Notes: generated from the letters alone by a model not told the origin. 64,000 nt of DNA from Chryseobacterium scophthalmum (GCF_900143185.1 NZ_FSRQ01000001.1:1612001-1676000), one strand, 5' to 3'. Positions 1 through 8,034 are shown, counted from the first letter of the stretch. Translations and numbers: made by a program.

Positions 1-1003
1 TCACTAGTTTGGGAATTTCTGCCCACATATCTTCAGGAATGTATTTGCTTCCAGTACGTGGATAAGTGATAAACTTCTTTTCGTAAAGACTTTGAGCAAT
101 ATTGAGAGTTTCTTCGGCAGAAAGGTTCAGCTTTTTGTTGGCTTCCTTTTGCAAGCCAGTCAGGTCGAACAATAAAGGCGGTTGTTCTGTAACGCTTTTG
201 GTTTCGACCGATATAACTGTTGCAGTTTCGCTTCGCTGAATGGTTTTCAGCGTATCATCGGCGAGTTTTTGGTCTTCCCATTTAGATTTGGAAAGACTTT
301 TAAAGTCTATTAGATCCTTATTATGTAATAGCTGTATCTGCCAATATTTCATTATCGAGAAATTTTTGTTTTCCAAATAGCGTTTGCATATCAAGGCCAG
401 TGTTGGTGTCTGTACTCTTCCAAGCGAATAGATGCCATTGTCGACGGCTATGGAAAGTGCCTGTGTAGCATTGATACCTACGAGCCAATCGGCACGACTT
501 CTGCCTTGTGCCGCCTGATACAAGCCGTCAAATGCTGTCCCGTCTTTCAGGTTATCAAAACCTTGCTTTATTGCCTTTTCGGTAAGTGAGCTTATCCAAA
601 GACGTTCAAAAGGTTTGTTGCATTTGAGGTATTCGTAGATATAGCGAAATATCAGTTCGCCCTCACGTCCTGCATCGGTAGCGACAATAATGCTGTGACT
701 ACGATTAAAAAGCTGTTCGATAACTTTCAGTTGCTTTAATGCTCCTGTATCAGCGGTATAGCCTTTATCTTTTTTAACCTTGCGAACGGTTAATAAAAAC
801 GGGTTGGGTAATATGGGTAGGGATGCTTTATCAAATCCCGAGATCCCATAATCTTCGGGCATTCCCAATCCTATAAGATGTCCGAATGCCCACGTAACAA
901 AATAGCCGTTACCTGTAAGGTAGCCGTCCTTTTTATCAGATGCACCCACAAGTCCAGCTATTTCTCTTGCTACACTTGGTTTTTCTGCAATAATTGTTTT
1001 CAT
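1..1003 (-). CDS. topB: DNA topoisomerase III, N-terminal part (runs off the left edge)
   Basis: Type IA topoisomerase that passes single DNA strands; copies of this kind are carried by Bacteroidetes conjugative elements. Reading from the ATG complement at 1001-1003 gives 334 uninterrupted codons to the window edge. The TOPRIM domain is visible at the N-terminus, with Glu in AEKPSVA (residues 6-12) and the metal-binding DAGREGE at 110-116. The motif SLGRVQTPTLA and the active-site Tyr in ITYPRTGS (Tyr about 314) follow. Roughly half of a normal topB is present and the C-terminus lies outside the window. It starts 6 bp after the DUF3945 gene stop on the same strand, so the two are probably cotranscribed. 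Identity is secure; assignment to a mobile element rests on the neighbours. Confidence 0.93.
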   Translation of the reverse strand, partial: MKTIIAEKPSVAREIAGLVGASDKKDGYLTGNGYFVTWAFGHLIGLGMPEDYGISGFDKASLPILPNPFLLTVRKVKKDKGYTADTGALKQLKVIEQLFNRSHSIIVATDAGREGELIFRYIYEYLKCNKPFERLWISSLTEKAIKQGFDNLKDGTAFDGLYQAAQGRSRADWLVGINATQALSIAVDNGIYSLGRVQTPTLALICKRYLENKNFSIMKYWQIQLLHNKDLIDFKSLSKSKWEDQKLADDTLKTIQRSETATVISVETKSVTEQPPLLFDLTGLQKEANKKLNLSAEETLNIAQSLYEKKFITYPRTGSKYIPEDMWAEIPKLV

Positions 1004-1009
1004 AATTGA

Positions 1010-2482
1010 TTACCTTTTTACGCCTTTGGACTTTGTAGGAGCTTTGGGCTTTTCCTGTTGTTCCTGCTGCTGTTTGTTTTTTGGGTTTTGTTGCCCCGAC
1101 TTCAAAGGCTCGTTGATGTTTTTGGTTGCTTCGTTGGTCTTGCCTTCCGAATTAACGGCAGTTTGCGTTTTATGAGCTTCGGTAGGTTTTACCTGTGCCT
1201 TAACCTGGCTTGGAAATTGGAAGTTCGTTTTTCCAGTTTCTGCATTGAAAGTGATATAACCTTGATACGGTTGCCCTTTTTTATCTTTCAATCCGTCAAT
1301 GTAAACGGTTTGACCAGCTTTAAAATCCTTATGTTGCTCATCAGTCAATTCTTTACCTCTGAATGTTTTTGGAGCTTCCTGCGGCTGACTTTGCTGGTTG
1401 GTTCGTTGACTGTTCTGTCCATTGCTTTGCGTTTGTCTATTGGAATTATTACGGTCAAAAAGAAACTCCACATAACGTTTGTCTGCATTGAACTGTACCG
1501 TTGCTGAAAATTCTGTTCCTTTCGTGGAAATCATACCCTCTAACTTTAGCGGATTACCCTCCATTAAAGTCTGTTTTTGTACATCATTCAGTTTTACGCC
1601 CTTAATTTCATCGGGAATTTTTATGAAATCCGTTCGTAATGCAATTACATCGTTTGTCAACCTATCTATACTGATAATGGACGGCATTAGGTCGCCTGTT
1701 TTTGAATTAACCAGATTAACCACACGCCCCATATTGCCCGTTTCGAGCAGGTTTTTCTTGTCCTCATCCGTAAACTTATGTCCGAAAAATTCAAAATGCA
1801 GATTAGGTTCTTTTTTTATCCCGTGTATTGCCACGACAACTTTCCCGTCTTCTGCTTGCTGTAAAGACAAGCGGGCATCCGTTCGGAGGATAGTACCACC
1901 GAGGTTAACACCAATCGGTACGAGCTCATTGGTTTTATAACCTTTCAATAAAGGGTCAAGTAGGTTTCTTTTTTCAAGGTATTCTTTGCTTAATCCAAGA
2001 TTGGTCATAGTGTCCCAATCAATCTGTTCTGGTTTGTAGCGGTATTCGCTGGTTTCCGATGTTGTTGTTTGTGTTGTTGCCATATCATTTTTATTTTCTT
2101 GTTTTTTATCCTGTGATGGTTGTGCTTTTACTTCGTGTTCTTCCATCACTTTTTCACCTTCTGGAGTTGGCTTATCCACTTGTTTTTGCATTTCTTGTGC
2201 TTTTTCAACAGCAACAGGTGCTGGCACTTTGAAGAAAGTGAAGTTTGTAGGGTTCTTTAACTGGCTGAAAAAATTGGAAAAGAAGTTGGAAAAGAAATCA
2301 CCACTTTTATCTATACGCATAAATTGGTTTTGGTTTTTCTTTGTAGGATCAACGGTTTCCATTTTCCCGTTTTCGTCGATGCTTTTTACGGCTTGGATTT
2401 TCATTTTTTCTTTATCCAGCACCAGCAATATGTCCGAAAGCTGTTCGGGCATATCCTGTTTGTTTGTGGTTTCTTCGCTCAT
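1010..2482 (-). CDS. DUF4099/DUF3945 domain protein of a conjugative element
   Basis: Protein of 490 aa of the type that accompanies topB in Bacteroidetes conjugative transposons; its biochemical role is unknown. The N-terminal 130 residues are polar and low in complexity. Residues about 150-240 look like DUF4099 (WDTMTNLGLSKEYLEKRNLL followed by a conserved GYKTNELVPIG). Two DUF3945-like units follow, each with an F-x-G-x-x-F/L-T-D-E-x-x-x-x-L pattern (near FFGHKFTDEDKKNLL and FRGKELTDEQHKDF). The tail from about 430 is Gln/Lys/Asn rich and probably disordered. No signal peptide or membrane segment is seen. It sits between the helix-turn-helix genes and topB on the same strand. Family call by pattern; confidence in a mobile-element origin is high. 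Confidence 0.8.
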   Translation of the reverse strand: MSEETTNKQDMPEQLSDILLVLDKEKMKIQAVKSIDENGKMETVDPTKKNQNQFMRIDKSGDFFSNFFSNFFSQLKNPTNFTFFKVPAPVAVEKAQEMQKQVDKPTPEGEKVMEEHEVKAQPSQDKKQENKNDMATTQTTTSETSEYRYKPEQIDWDTMTNLGLSKEYLEKRNLLDPLLKGYKTNELVPIGVNLGGTILRTDARLSLQQAEDGKVVVAIHGIKKEPNLHFEFFGHKFTDEDKKNLLETGNMGRVVNLVNSKTGDLMPSIISIDRLTNDVIALRTDFIKIPDEIKGVKLNDVQKQTLMEGNPLKLEGMISTKGTEFSATVQFNADKRYVEFLFDRNNSNRQTQSNGQNSQRTNQQSQPQEAPKTFRGKELTDEQHKDFKAGQTVYIDGLKDKKGQPYQGYITFNAETGKTNFQFPSQVKAQVKPTEAHKTQTAVNSEGKTNEATKNINEPLKSGQQNPKNKQQQEQQEKPKAPTKSKGVKR

Positions 2483-2567
2483 AATCTGAAAAATTTTAAA
2501 ATTCGATGTTGAAAGTAAAGTAAGTGTTCACTGCATTGCACTAATTGGCATTCAAAGGCAGTGTTTG

Positions 2568-2876
2568 TCACTTACTGGCGTTCAGTTTAGTTGTAGGAGG
2601 ATTAAAACTTTCCCGGATAAACTGATGCACATCGGACAACTTATAATACAGTTTTCCGCTTATTGTGTAATAAGGAAGTTTCCCAATGGAGCGATACCGT
2701 TGCAGGGAACGATTGCTAATTTTCAGCATTTGAAGTAAATCCTGATTATCGAGCAGCTCTTCACCGTCTATACTATTGCGTTTCTTTTGCAACTCGTCTA
2801 TATTGTCACCCAACATATCGAGGCGACCCATCAGCCGATCCATCCAAGCCAAAAATTCCATTCTGTCAATATTCAT
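2568..2876 (-). CDS. Small helix-turn-helix protein (excisionase-like)
   Basis: Protein of 102 aa with a predicted coiled N-terminus (residues 1-35) and a MerR/HTH_17-like DNA-binding segment at about 38-90. The hallmark is L-D-x-Q-D-L-x-x-x-L-x-I-S-x-R-S-L-x-R-Y-R-x-x-G-x-L-P-Y-Y, then a YYK wing and a helix (LSDVHQFIRESF). Pairs of such proteins are standard in the regulatory and excision modules of Bacteroidetes conjugative elements, where they resemble excisionases. It lies 20 bp downstream of a related gene on the same strand. Whether it acts in excision or transcription cannot be told from sequence. Confidence 0.78.
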   Translation of the reverse strand: MNIDRMEFLAWMDRLMGRLDMLGDNIDELQKKRNSIDGEELLDNQDLLQMLKISNRSLQRYRSIGKLPYYTISGKLYYKLSDVHQFIRESFNPPTTKLNASK

Positions 2877-2896
2877 AGGACAATACTTTTAAGGGT

Positions 2897-3256
2897 TCAT
2901 ACCTGTTTTTTATCTGCCTTTAGCTTTCTGCCTTTTTCGATATAACTTTTACCTTTTACCATAAGCTCTTGCACATACTCCTCACTACTCTGTATGGCAT
3001 TGGTATTAAGCAAATCCTTAATTGCTCCAATGGTGTAGAAATACTGACCATACATTTTTGAATAAGCTATCTCACCTCTGGTTCGCATTCGCCATAAGGT
3101 TTTCTCGCTGATGTGCAGGTATTGGCATATCTCGTGGTTATTAAGCCACAGGTCATCATAACTTTTGTCTTCCTGTCTTTTTAGATAGTCTGCAATGGCG
3201 CTGATACGGCTGTTGAGCTGTTGCCATGCTTCCTCTTCAATAGTTATTATTTTCAT
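2897..3256 (-). CDS. Helix-turn-helix protein of a conjugative element
   Basis: Protein of 119 aa from the ATG complement at 3254-3256 (MKIITIEEEAWQQL). A longer in-frame start upstream would add 20 residues with no family character, so the internal Met is preferred. A helical N-terminus is followed by a helix-turn-helix (NNHEICQYLHISEKTLWRMR, then TRGEIAYSKMYGQYFY), the same architecture as the next gene. The C-terminus is Lys rich. It is the first of two tandem paralogue-like regulators located between rteC and the DUF3945 gene, consistent with an excision or mobilisation regulatory module. Confidence 0.78.
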   Translation of the reverse strand: MKIITIEEEAWQQLNSRISAIADYLKRQEDKSYDDLWLNNHEICQYLHISEKTLWRMRTRGEIAYSKMYGQYFYTIGAIKDLLNTNAIQSSEEYVQELMVKGKSYIEKGRKLKADKKQV

Positions 3257-3505
3257 TGCACAGTATTTAAAGTTCACTATGCAAAATTGTGAAAGGTGGT
3301 AGTGTTTGTCTGCCAACCTTTACCCATTGGTTTGACGATTTTTTGAAAATTTTCACAATCTCAGAAAACACTTGTCTAATAAGAGTTTTGAAGCATTTGA
3401 GATATTCTGGATTAGCGTTTTGGTACTGTTTGCCAATTGGCAGATATGGGCAAAGAAATAGCAGTACATTTTGTGTACTGCTTGTAAACTGCTCTGTTGA
3501 TGTAG

Positions 3506-4351
3506 TTAAAGGTCTTTATCCATGTATTCCTCTAATGAAGCTTTAAGCTGGTCTAAAAATGCCGTTCGGGAGCCACTTCGGGTTTTCATTCGGTGGAAAG
3601 AGTGATGTATATCGTTTAAGGGAGTTCGGAATAACACCTGAAAAATCAAAGCTAATTTTCGGATGCCAACTTTTCCGTGGGCAATAGAATTTGAAGCATA
3701 TAGGGCGTATATCAGTTCGATAAGTGCATTTTGAGAATTTGTCCACGAAATATCCTTGTTAGCATCCAAATTCTGCAAAACTGTATCGGGATTTTCTTCG
3801 GGATTGATTTTAGTAAGCACATAGGTATAAAGTAGCTCATTCGCCACAATATGGGCTATCTTGTTATCAAAATATGTTGAAAAGCTGAGATCAATTTCAA
3901 ATACAGCACTCTTTAAACCATCATGATAGTTGATTTGTCCGAGCCTGAAATAAATGTGGTCACGGTCTGTTCTGCCAGCACGATAATACCTGTAAAAATC
4001 TTCATTGCAAATACTTTCTTTATATTCTGATTTGAGAGTTTTTAATAGATTTTCATAATAGCTTTGATGTATTTTGCCATTGCTCACGGGGCAGGTTGTT
4101 TCGATGCGGAAGACTTTGTTATAGTAAATAAGCTTCCCTAAGATGTTTGGTTTAATGTTCTTGAAAAAATCAATCTCTTGTTGCTCATTTGCAAACCCAT
4201 CCCGTAAGATTTGAAATTTTATTTCACATAGCATCTCCTTTAGAAATAAAGTCATTTGGTAAGCCTCTTCCGGCATCTGCATCATTTGAGAAGAAAGTTT
4301 ATCTTCTTGATACTGAATTTGCGTTAATATTTTATTCAATACGATTTCCAT
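3506..4351 (-). CDS. rteC: RteC-family regulator of conjugative element excision
   Basis: Protein of 281 aa matching the RteC family. In CTnDOT-type elements RteC is made in response to RteA/RteB and activates excision genes. Recognisable features are the N-terminal helical region, the central CNEDFYRYYRAGRTDRDHIY segment, the Ala-His-Ile-Val-Ala-Asn-Glu-Leu-Leu stretch, and a C-terminal winged-helix-like segment with ALIELIYALYASNSI and FHRMKTRSGSRTAFLDQL. It is transcribed toward the HTH genes, as in other such elements. No rteA/rteB is visible in the window, so upstream control could be provided elsewhere or lost. Start is the only good ATG at this position. Confidence 0.85.
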   Translation of the reverse strand: MEIVLNKILTQIQYQEDKLSSQMMQMPEEAYQMTLFLKEMLCEIKFQILRDGFANEQQEIDFFKNIKPNILGKLIYYNKVFRIETTCPVSNGKIHQSYYENLLKTLKSEYKESICNEDFYRYYRAGRTDRDHIYFRLGQINYHDGLKSAVFEIDLSFSTYFDNKIAHIVANELLYTYVLTKINPEENPDTVLQNLDANKDISWTNSQNALIELIYALYASNSIAHGKVGIRKLALIFQVLFRTPLNDIHHSFHRMKTRSGSRTAFLDQLKASLEEYMDKDL

Positions 4352-4529
4352 AGCATAGTCTTTTAGAGGTTCTCACTATTTATTCAGAGCTGGAACTATT
4401 GTTAACATGCCAAAATTTGGAAATAATAATGAAACCAATATCACAGATTACCCCCTATGGGGGAATTTTTATTTAAGGATAGGGAGCAAAAAAGGGTAAA
4501 GTAATAATATACCTTACCCAATTATTTAG
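4352..4529. other. Spacer upstream of rteC with a GC palindrome
   Basis: No gene is seen. The stretch holds a perfect inverted repeat CCCCCTATGGGGG at 4451-4463, which stands out in AT-rich surroundings. It lies about 100 bp upstream of the rteC start and could be an operator or part of the element end. Confidence 0.5.
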
Positions 4530-4537
4530 TAGATTTG
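4530..4537 (+). promoter_or_regulatory. Candidate -7 box (TAGATTTG) of the leader transcript
   Basis: TAGATTTG fits the Bacteroidetes -7 consensus TAnnTTTG. No clear TTTG lies 19-21 bp upstream, so the -33 part is weak. The predicted start would be about 4544, some 19 bp before the leader ORF. Confidence 0.45.
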
Positions 4538-4562
4538 CATTAATGATTTACAAGGTAATCAA

Positions 4563-4625
4563 ATGAAAGCGAGTGCAGTAAGCACCATTACTAAATCGTT
4601 ACCGGTAGAGTTCTCACTCTTGTAA
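4563..4625 (+). CDS. Candidate 20-residue leader peptide
   Basis: ATG to TAA reading MKASAVSTITKSLPVEFSLL. It lies just downstream of a -7-like box and upstream of several mutually exclusive hairpins that end in a T-run (4575-4666), the layout of an attenuator leader. No downstream gene on this strand exists before the tRNA at 4902, so the regulated gene appears to be missing. Coding is inferred only from position; the peptide has no recognised family. Confidence 0.4.
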   Translation: MKASAVSTITKSLPVEFSLL

Positions 4626-4666
4626 ACTATTCTTTATTAGCCGCTTTGGGCTTTACTGCTTTTTTT
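4575..4666 (+). terminator. Candidate attenuator/terminator after the leader ORF
   Basis: The arm GCAGTAAGC at 4575-4583 can pair with GCTTTACTGC at 4650-4659 with one bulge, followed immediately by a run of seven T. Alternative local hairpins compete with it: GTGC/GCAC around 4574-4586 and AGAGT/ACTCT around 4606-4619. Such alternatives are typical of attenuation leaders. No folding was computed. Confidence 0.45.
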
Positions 4667-4688
4667 AAATTAAAAAAATAAGAATAAG

Positions 4689-4721
4689 TTTGCATGCTAT
4701 TATTAAATAATACTACATTTG
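4689..4721 (+). promoter_or_regulatory. Bacteroidetes-type promoter upstream of tRNA-Arg
   Basis: TTTG at 4689-4692 and TACATTTG at 4714-4721 are separated by 21 bp, a very good match to the Bacteroidetes sigma consensus. The predicted start is near 4728. The next gene downstream is tRNA-Arg at 4902. Confidence 0.65.
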
Positions 4722-4876
4722 CACCACAAAAAAAGAATAGAGACAAGGCTCTCTGTATAAAAGAAAGCCTTTAAAATATAATTGTCGTGATATTTTTATA
4801 GATCTTGAGAAAGAGCTAATTTTTTCAAATCATTTAAAAAATGGTTCGAAAATTGTCCCGACAGGACGACTGTTTT

Positions 4877-4897
4877 AATAGTTTTCTCAAAACTATT
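4877..4897 (+). terminator. Hairpin shared with the tRNA-Pro 3' flank
   Basis: Nine-bp stem AATAGTTTT / AAAACTATT with a CTC loop. A 31-bp block containing it (4867-4897) is identical to 6949-6979, where it directly follows tRNA-Pro. Here no tRNA-Pro precedes it, so it looks like a duplicated or rearranged fragment. Confidence 0.6.
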
Positions 4898-4901
4898 CAA
4901 T

Positions 4902-4975
4902 GGGTGCGTAGCTCAGCTGGATAGAGCATCTGCCTTCTAAGCAGACGGTCTCAGGTTCGAATCCTGACGCGCTCA
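4902..4975 (+). tRNA. tRNA-Arg (anticodon TCT)
   Basis: A 74-nt cloverleaf with acceptor GGGTGCG/CGCGCTC (G-U pairs at 2 and 4) and discriminator A. The anticodon arm TCTGC-CTTCTAA-GCAGA places TCT at 4936-4938, and the T-arm is TCAGG-TTCGAAT-CCTGA. CCA is not encoded. Sequence identical to the copy at 7081-7154. It is followed by a strong hairpin terminator. Confidence 0.95.
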
Positions 4976-4978
4976 CTT

Positions 4979-5009
4979 AAAACTCACAATTTTTATTGTG
5001 AGTTTTTTT
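4979..5009 (+). terminator. Rho-independent terminator of tRNA-Arg
   Basis: AAACTCACAA and TTGTGAGTTT arms around a short loop, followed by a T-run. The same hairpin follows every tRNA-Arg copy or 3' fragment in the window. Confidence 0.8.
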
Positions 5010-5016
5010 GTTTTAA

Positions 5017-5070
5017 TGACCTTATTATATTTTACCACATAGTTTCTTCTAAAATCTTTCGACAAATATT
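5017..5070 (+). pseudogene. Relic of a GIY-YIG cassette (5' end only)
   Basis: The stretch resembles the first 50-60 bases of the GIY-YIG ORFs at 7204 and 7548: TTAC-ACATA, then CTAAAATCTTT and GACAAATATT. It then jumps directly to the ORF end and tRNA junction, so almost all of the coding part is deleted. It sits in the same position between tRNA-Arg and a tRNA 3' fragment as the fuller copies. Confidence 0.6.
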
Positions 5071-5132
5071 CAAATGGATGAAGCATCCCGATTTAATCGG
5101 GACGGTCTCAGGTTTGAATCCTTTCGCGCTCA
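5070..5132 (+). pseudogene. tRNA-Arg-like 3' fragment, copy 1
   Basis: Starts at the D-arm (TCAAATGGATGAAGC) and runs to the acceptor 3' strand CGCGCTCA. The anticodon arm is TCCCG-ATTTAAT-CGGGA, giving TTA at the anticodon position. The 5' acceptor strand and half of the D-arm are missing, so it cannot fold as a full tRNA. The T-arm has mismatches. Confidence 0.75.
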
Positions 5133-5170
5133 CACAAAACTCACAATAGAAATTGTGAGTTTTGTGTTTT
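5133..5170 (+). terminator. Terminator after the tRNA fragment
   Basis: Fifteen-bp perfect stem CACAAAACTCACAAT / ATTGTGAGTTTTGTG with a 4-base loop, then TTTT. Faces the end of the permease gene on the other strand, for which it could also serve. Confidence 0.7.
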
Positions 5171-5228
5171 AATGAACTTTTTATATTTTTCTAAATCATT
5201 TTTTCTAAAATAATTCACCAAATATTAT
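5171..5228 (+). pseudogene. Second, more decayed GIY-YIG 5' relic
   Basis: Aligns by eye with 5017-5070 and 7900-7957 (AATGA, TATATTTT, CTAAAAT, CACCAAATATT). No coding capacity and no tRNA fragment follows. Confidence 0.4.
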
Positions 5229-5282
5229 TTAGCAAAAATATTGGAAAAATTCCCCATTTTTTTCAGCTGTAAAATTTATCAT

Positions 5283-6485
5283 TTAATCTTCTACAAATTT
5301 TCTTCTTGCAGCTTTCATTCCAAAATAAAACATTGTTGTAATCGAAAGTCCTAAAAAGTAAAACGACAACTTCCAGGAGGAATCAAAATCGTGTAATTTA
5401 CCAAAAACAGCTGGTCCGAAAGCTGCTATCAAATACCCTACAGATTGTGCCATTCCTGAAATTTTAATCGCATTAGCACTGGATTTTGTTCGTAAAGAGA
5501 AAAATAAAATCGATAAACTAAATGAAAGACCATTTGATAAACCCAATAATACTGCGGTTACATAAATCCATTCTGATTTCAGCCACGCAAACATCAAAAC
5601 ACTTGCTAACATTAATATGAAAATAAAAACAATCATCGCTTTTTGATCTTTCATTTTATTTGCAATAATTGGCCCTACAAAAGTGATTGGAATCATCGAA
5701 ATCTGTATGATAAATAAAATCCAGCCTGGTTCGTTTCCCTGCATTCCATAATCGCCAAGAACTGCCGGTAACCACGAGATTAATGAATAATACACTAAAG
5801 ATTGAAGTCCCATAAAAATACTGATATTCCAAGCCTGTTTAGATTTAAACATATTAAAATCAGATTTAACAAGCGAATTTCCTATTTGTTTTGATTTGGA
5901 TTTATTCAATAATAATTCTAAGACCACAACAAATAATGCCAATAATGCAATTACGAGCCAAATCCCTAAAGAACCTCGCCATCCGTAACCTGTCCATTCA
6001 CCAAGACTTACACTGCATCCTGAAGCCAAAGCTGCGGTAAGATTCATAGAAACAGCAAAAACACCTGTCATCAAGCCTATCTGTTTCGGAAAATTATTTT
6101 TAATATAACCAGGTGTAATGACATTTCCGATACAAACTCCCAAGCCAATAAATATCGACCCTGTAAATAAAGTCCAAACTGAGCCAAATACCCGCATAAA
6201 AAGCCCGAAACTTAAAATAATCAATGCGTATAATAAAAATCTGTTGATGCTGAAACGGTGTGAAAACTTGCTCACCAAAACAGAACAGCTTGCAAACATC
6301 AGAAGCGGAATTGAGGTAAGCATACTGCTTTGTAAATTATTTAAATGAAGCGAATTGCTAATTTGATTCAGAACCGGACCTACAGAAGTAATAGGAGAAC
6401 GCAAATTACTGGATACTAAAACCAAAACCAATACATTTATTATCAACAGGATGTAAGAAAAATCCCTTCTTATTTTATTTCTCAT
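5283..6485 (-). CDS. CynX/NimT-type MFS permease
   Basis: Membrane protein of 400 aa with about 12 hydrophobic segments, in the major facilitator family related to E. coli CynX (cyanate) and YeaN/NimT (2-nitroimidazole). The motif NLRSPITSVGPVLNQI at residues 27-42 matches the NLR-x-x-x-x-S-V-G-P signature of this subgroup, which also has characteristic glycines in TM4-TM5. Substrate cannot be told from sequence. A TAATTTTG -7 box lies on the minus strand at 6509-6516, about 24 bp upstream of the start. The gene lies alone between two tRNA-Arg loci and is transcribed against them. Confidence 0.82.
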   Translation of the reverse strand: MRNKIRRDFSYILLIINVLVLVLVSSNLRSPITSVGPVLNQISNSLHLNNLQSSMLTSIPLLMFASCSVLVSKFSHRFSINRFLLYALIILSFGLFMRVFGSVWTLFTGSIFIGLGVCIGNVITPGYIKNNFPKQIGLMTGVFAVSMNLTAALASGCSVSLGEWTGYGWRGSLGIWLVIALLALFVVVLELLLNKSKSKQIGNSLVKSDFNMFKSKQAWNISIFMGLQSLVYYSLISWLPAVLGDYGMQGNEPGWILFIIQISMIPITFVGPIIANKMKDQKAMIVFIFILMLASVLMFAWLKSEWIYVTAVLLGLSNGLSFSLSILFFSLRTKSSANAIKISGMAQSVGYLIAAFGPAVFGKLHDFDSSWKLSFYFLGLSITTMFYFGMKAARRKFVED

Positions 6486-6800
6486 AATGCTTTATAAAAT
6501 TGATATTACAAAATTAGCTTGGTTATTTTATATAAATTTGCCATAATATTAATCTGAAACGACATGACTACTGCATGAACTTTAAACATTAGTGAGATTA
6601 CCAAACTTAATTTTGTTCTAAAAAACATAATTCTATTTTCTCAATTTCTAATTTACAATGAGCAACTCTCCTATTATTAAAGAGAAATTGTAAAATTATT
6701 TTCAATTTTTTATTTCCAGATAAGTCAATGATTATTAACATCGTAAGAGTAATTAAAAAATAAAAACTTAATATTCACAAAAAATTATTACATATTTAAT
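6486..6800. other. Gene-free spacer
   Basis: About 315 bp of very AT-rich sequence between the permease and the tRNA promoter. Apart from the permease -7 box on the minus strand (6509-6516) nothing is seen. Confidence 0.6.
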
Positions 6801-6830
6801 TTTGAATTGTGAAAAAATGTCCTATCTTTG
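6801..6830 (+). promoter_or_regulatory. Promoter of the tRNA-Pro/tRNA-Arg transcript
   Basis: TTTG at 6801-6804 and TATCTTTG at 6823-6830, 18 bp apart, fit the Bacteroidetes promoter pattern. The predicted start is near 6837, 40 bp before tRNA-Pro. Confidence 0.7.
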
Positions 6831-6876
6831 CACCCAGAAAAAACAAGGTAATTCTTGTTAAAAGATGACCTTTAAT

Positions 6877-6951
6877 CGGGGCGTAGCGTAGTCCGGTCAT
6901 CGCGCCTGGTTTGGGACCAGGAGGTCGCAGGTTCGAATCCTGCCGCCCCGA
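6877..6951 (+). tRNA. tRNA-Pro (anticodon TGG)
   Basis: A 75-nt cloverleaf with acceptor CGGGGCG/CGCCCCG and discriminator A. The anticodon arm CCTGG-TTTGGGA-CCAGG has TGG at 6912-6914, and the T-arm is GCAGG-TTCGAAT-CCTGC. It is followed by a 9-bp hairpin. Confidence 0.95.
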
Positions 6952-6958
6952 CTGTTTT

Positions 6959-6979
6959 AATAGTTTTCTCAAAACTATT
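6959..6979 (+). terminator. Hairpin after tRNA-Pro
   Basis: AATAGTTTT-CTC-AAAACTATT, 9-bp stem, no long T-run after it, so it may be a processing or weak termination signal. Part of a 31-bp block identical to 4867-4897. Confidence 0.5.
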
Positions 6980-6983
6980 TAAT

Positions 6984-7044
6984 AAGTGTGTAGCGTAGTT
7001 TAGAGCATTCCGATTTTCGGAACGGTCAAAGATGAAAACACTCA
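6984..7044 (+). pseudogene. Decayed full-length tRNA-Arg copy
   Basis: GTGTGTAGCGTAG at the 5' side and AACACTCA at the 3' side align with the tRNA-Arg ends. The anticodon arm is shortened (TTCCG-ATTTT-CGGAA) and the T-arm is destroyed. It lies between tRNA-Pro and the intact tRNA-Arg. Confidence 0.6.
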
Positions 7045-7080
7045 CTTAAAGTTTTCAGTAATTTCTTAAAAATTGCAAAT

Positions 7081-7154
7081 GGGTGCGTAGCTCAGCTGGA
7101 TAGAGCATCTGCCTTCTAAGCAGACGGTCTCAGGTTCGAATCCTGACGCGCTCA
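7081..7154 (+). tRNA. tRNA-Arg (anticodon TCT), second copy
   Basis: Identical over 74 nt to 4902-4975, with anticodon TCT at 7115-7117. First unit of the tandem tRNA/GIY-YIG cassette array and the only intact tRNA in it. Confidence 0.95.
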
Positions 7155-7157
7155 CAC

Positions 7158-7188
7158 AAAACTCACAATGAAAATTGTGAGTTTTTTT
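7158..7188 (+). terminator. Terminator of tRNA-Arg copy 2
   Basis: AAACTCACAAT / ATTGTGAGTTT stem with GAAA loop and a T-run. It precedes the frameshifted GIY-YIG ORF by about 16 bp. Confidence 0.8.
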
Positions 7189-7194
7189 GTGTAA

Positions 7195-7859
<665 letters not shown>

Positions 7860-7862
7860 CTT

Positions 7863-7893
7863 AAAACTCACAATTTTCATTGTGAGTTTTTTT
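7863..7893 (+). terminator. Terminator after tRNA fragment copy 3
   Basis: Same AAACTCACAA/TTGTGAGTTT hairpin and T-run as the other cassettes. Confidence 0.75.
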
Positions 7894-7899
7894 GTTTTA

Positions 7900-7957
7900 A
7901 TGACCTCTCTATATTTTACCACATCGTTTCTTCGAAAATCTTTCAACAAATATTCAA
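7900..7957 (+). pseudogene. GIY-YIG 5' relic ending the array
   Basis: TGACCT, TATATTTTACCACAT and ACAAATATTC closely match the relic at 5017-5070. Only the beginning of an ORF is represented and no tRNA fragment follows. Confidence 0.5.
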
Positions 7958-8034
7958 CTAAATAGCAATAGCATTTTTTTCTTTATCAATTTTTTTCTTT
8001 ATTTTTAATATTCTGATTTAAGACCTTTAAAAAG

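Noticed and set aside
1058..1507. Plus-strand open frame opposite the DUF3945 gene
   Set aside because: Lies wholly inside the well-supported minus-strand gene, with a hydrophobic composition typical of antisense frames of Gln/Lys-rich coding DNA and no family character.
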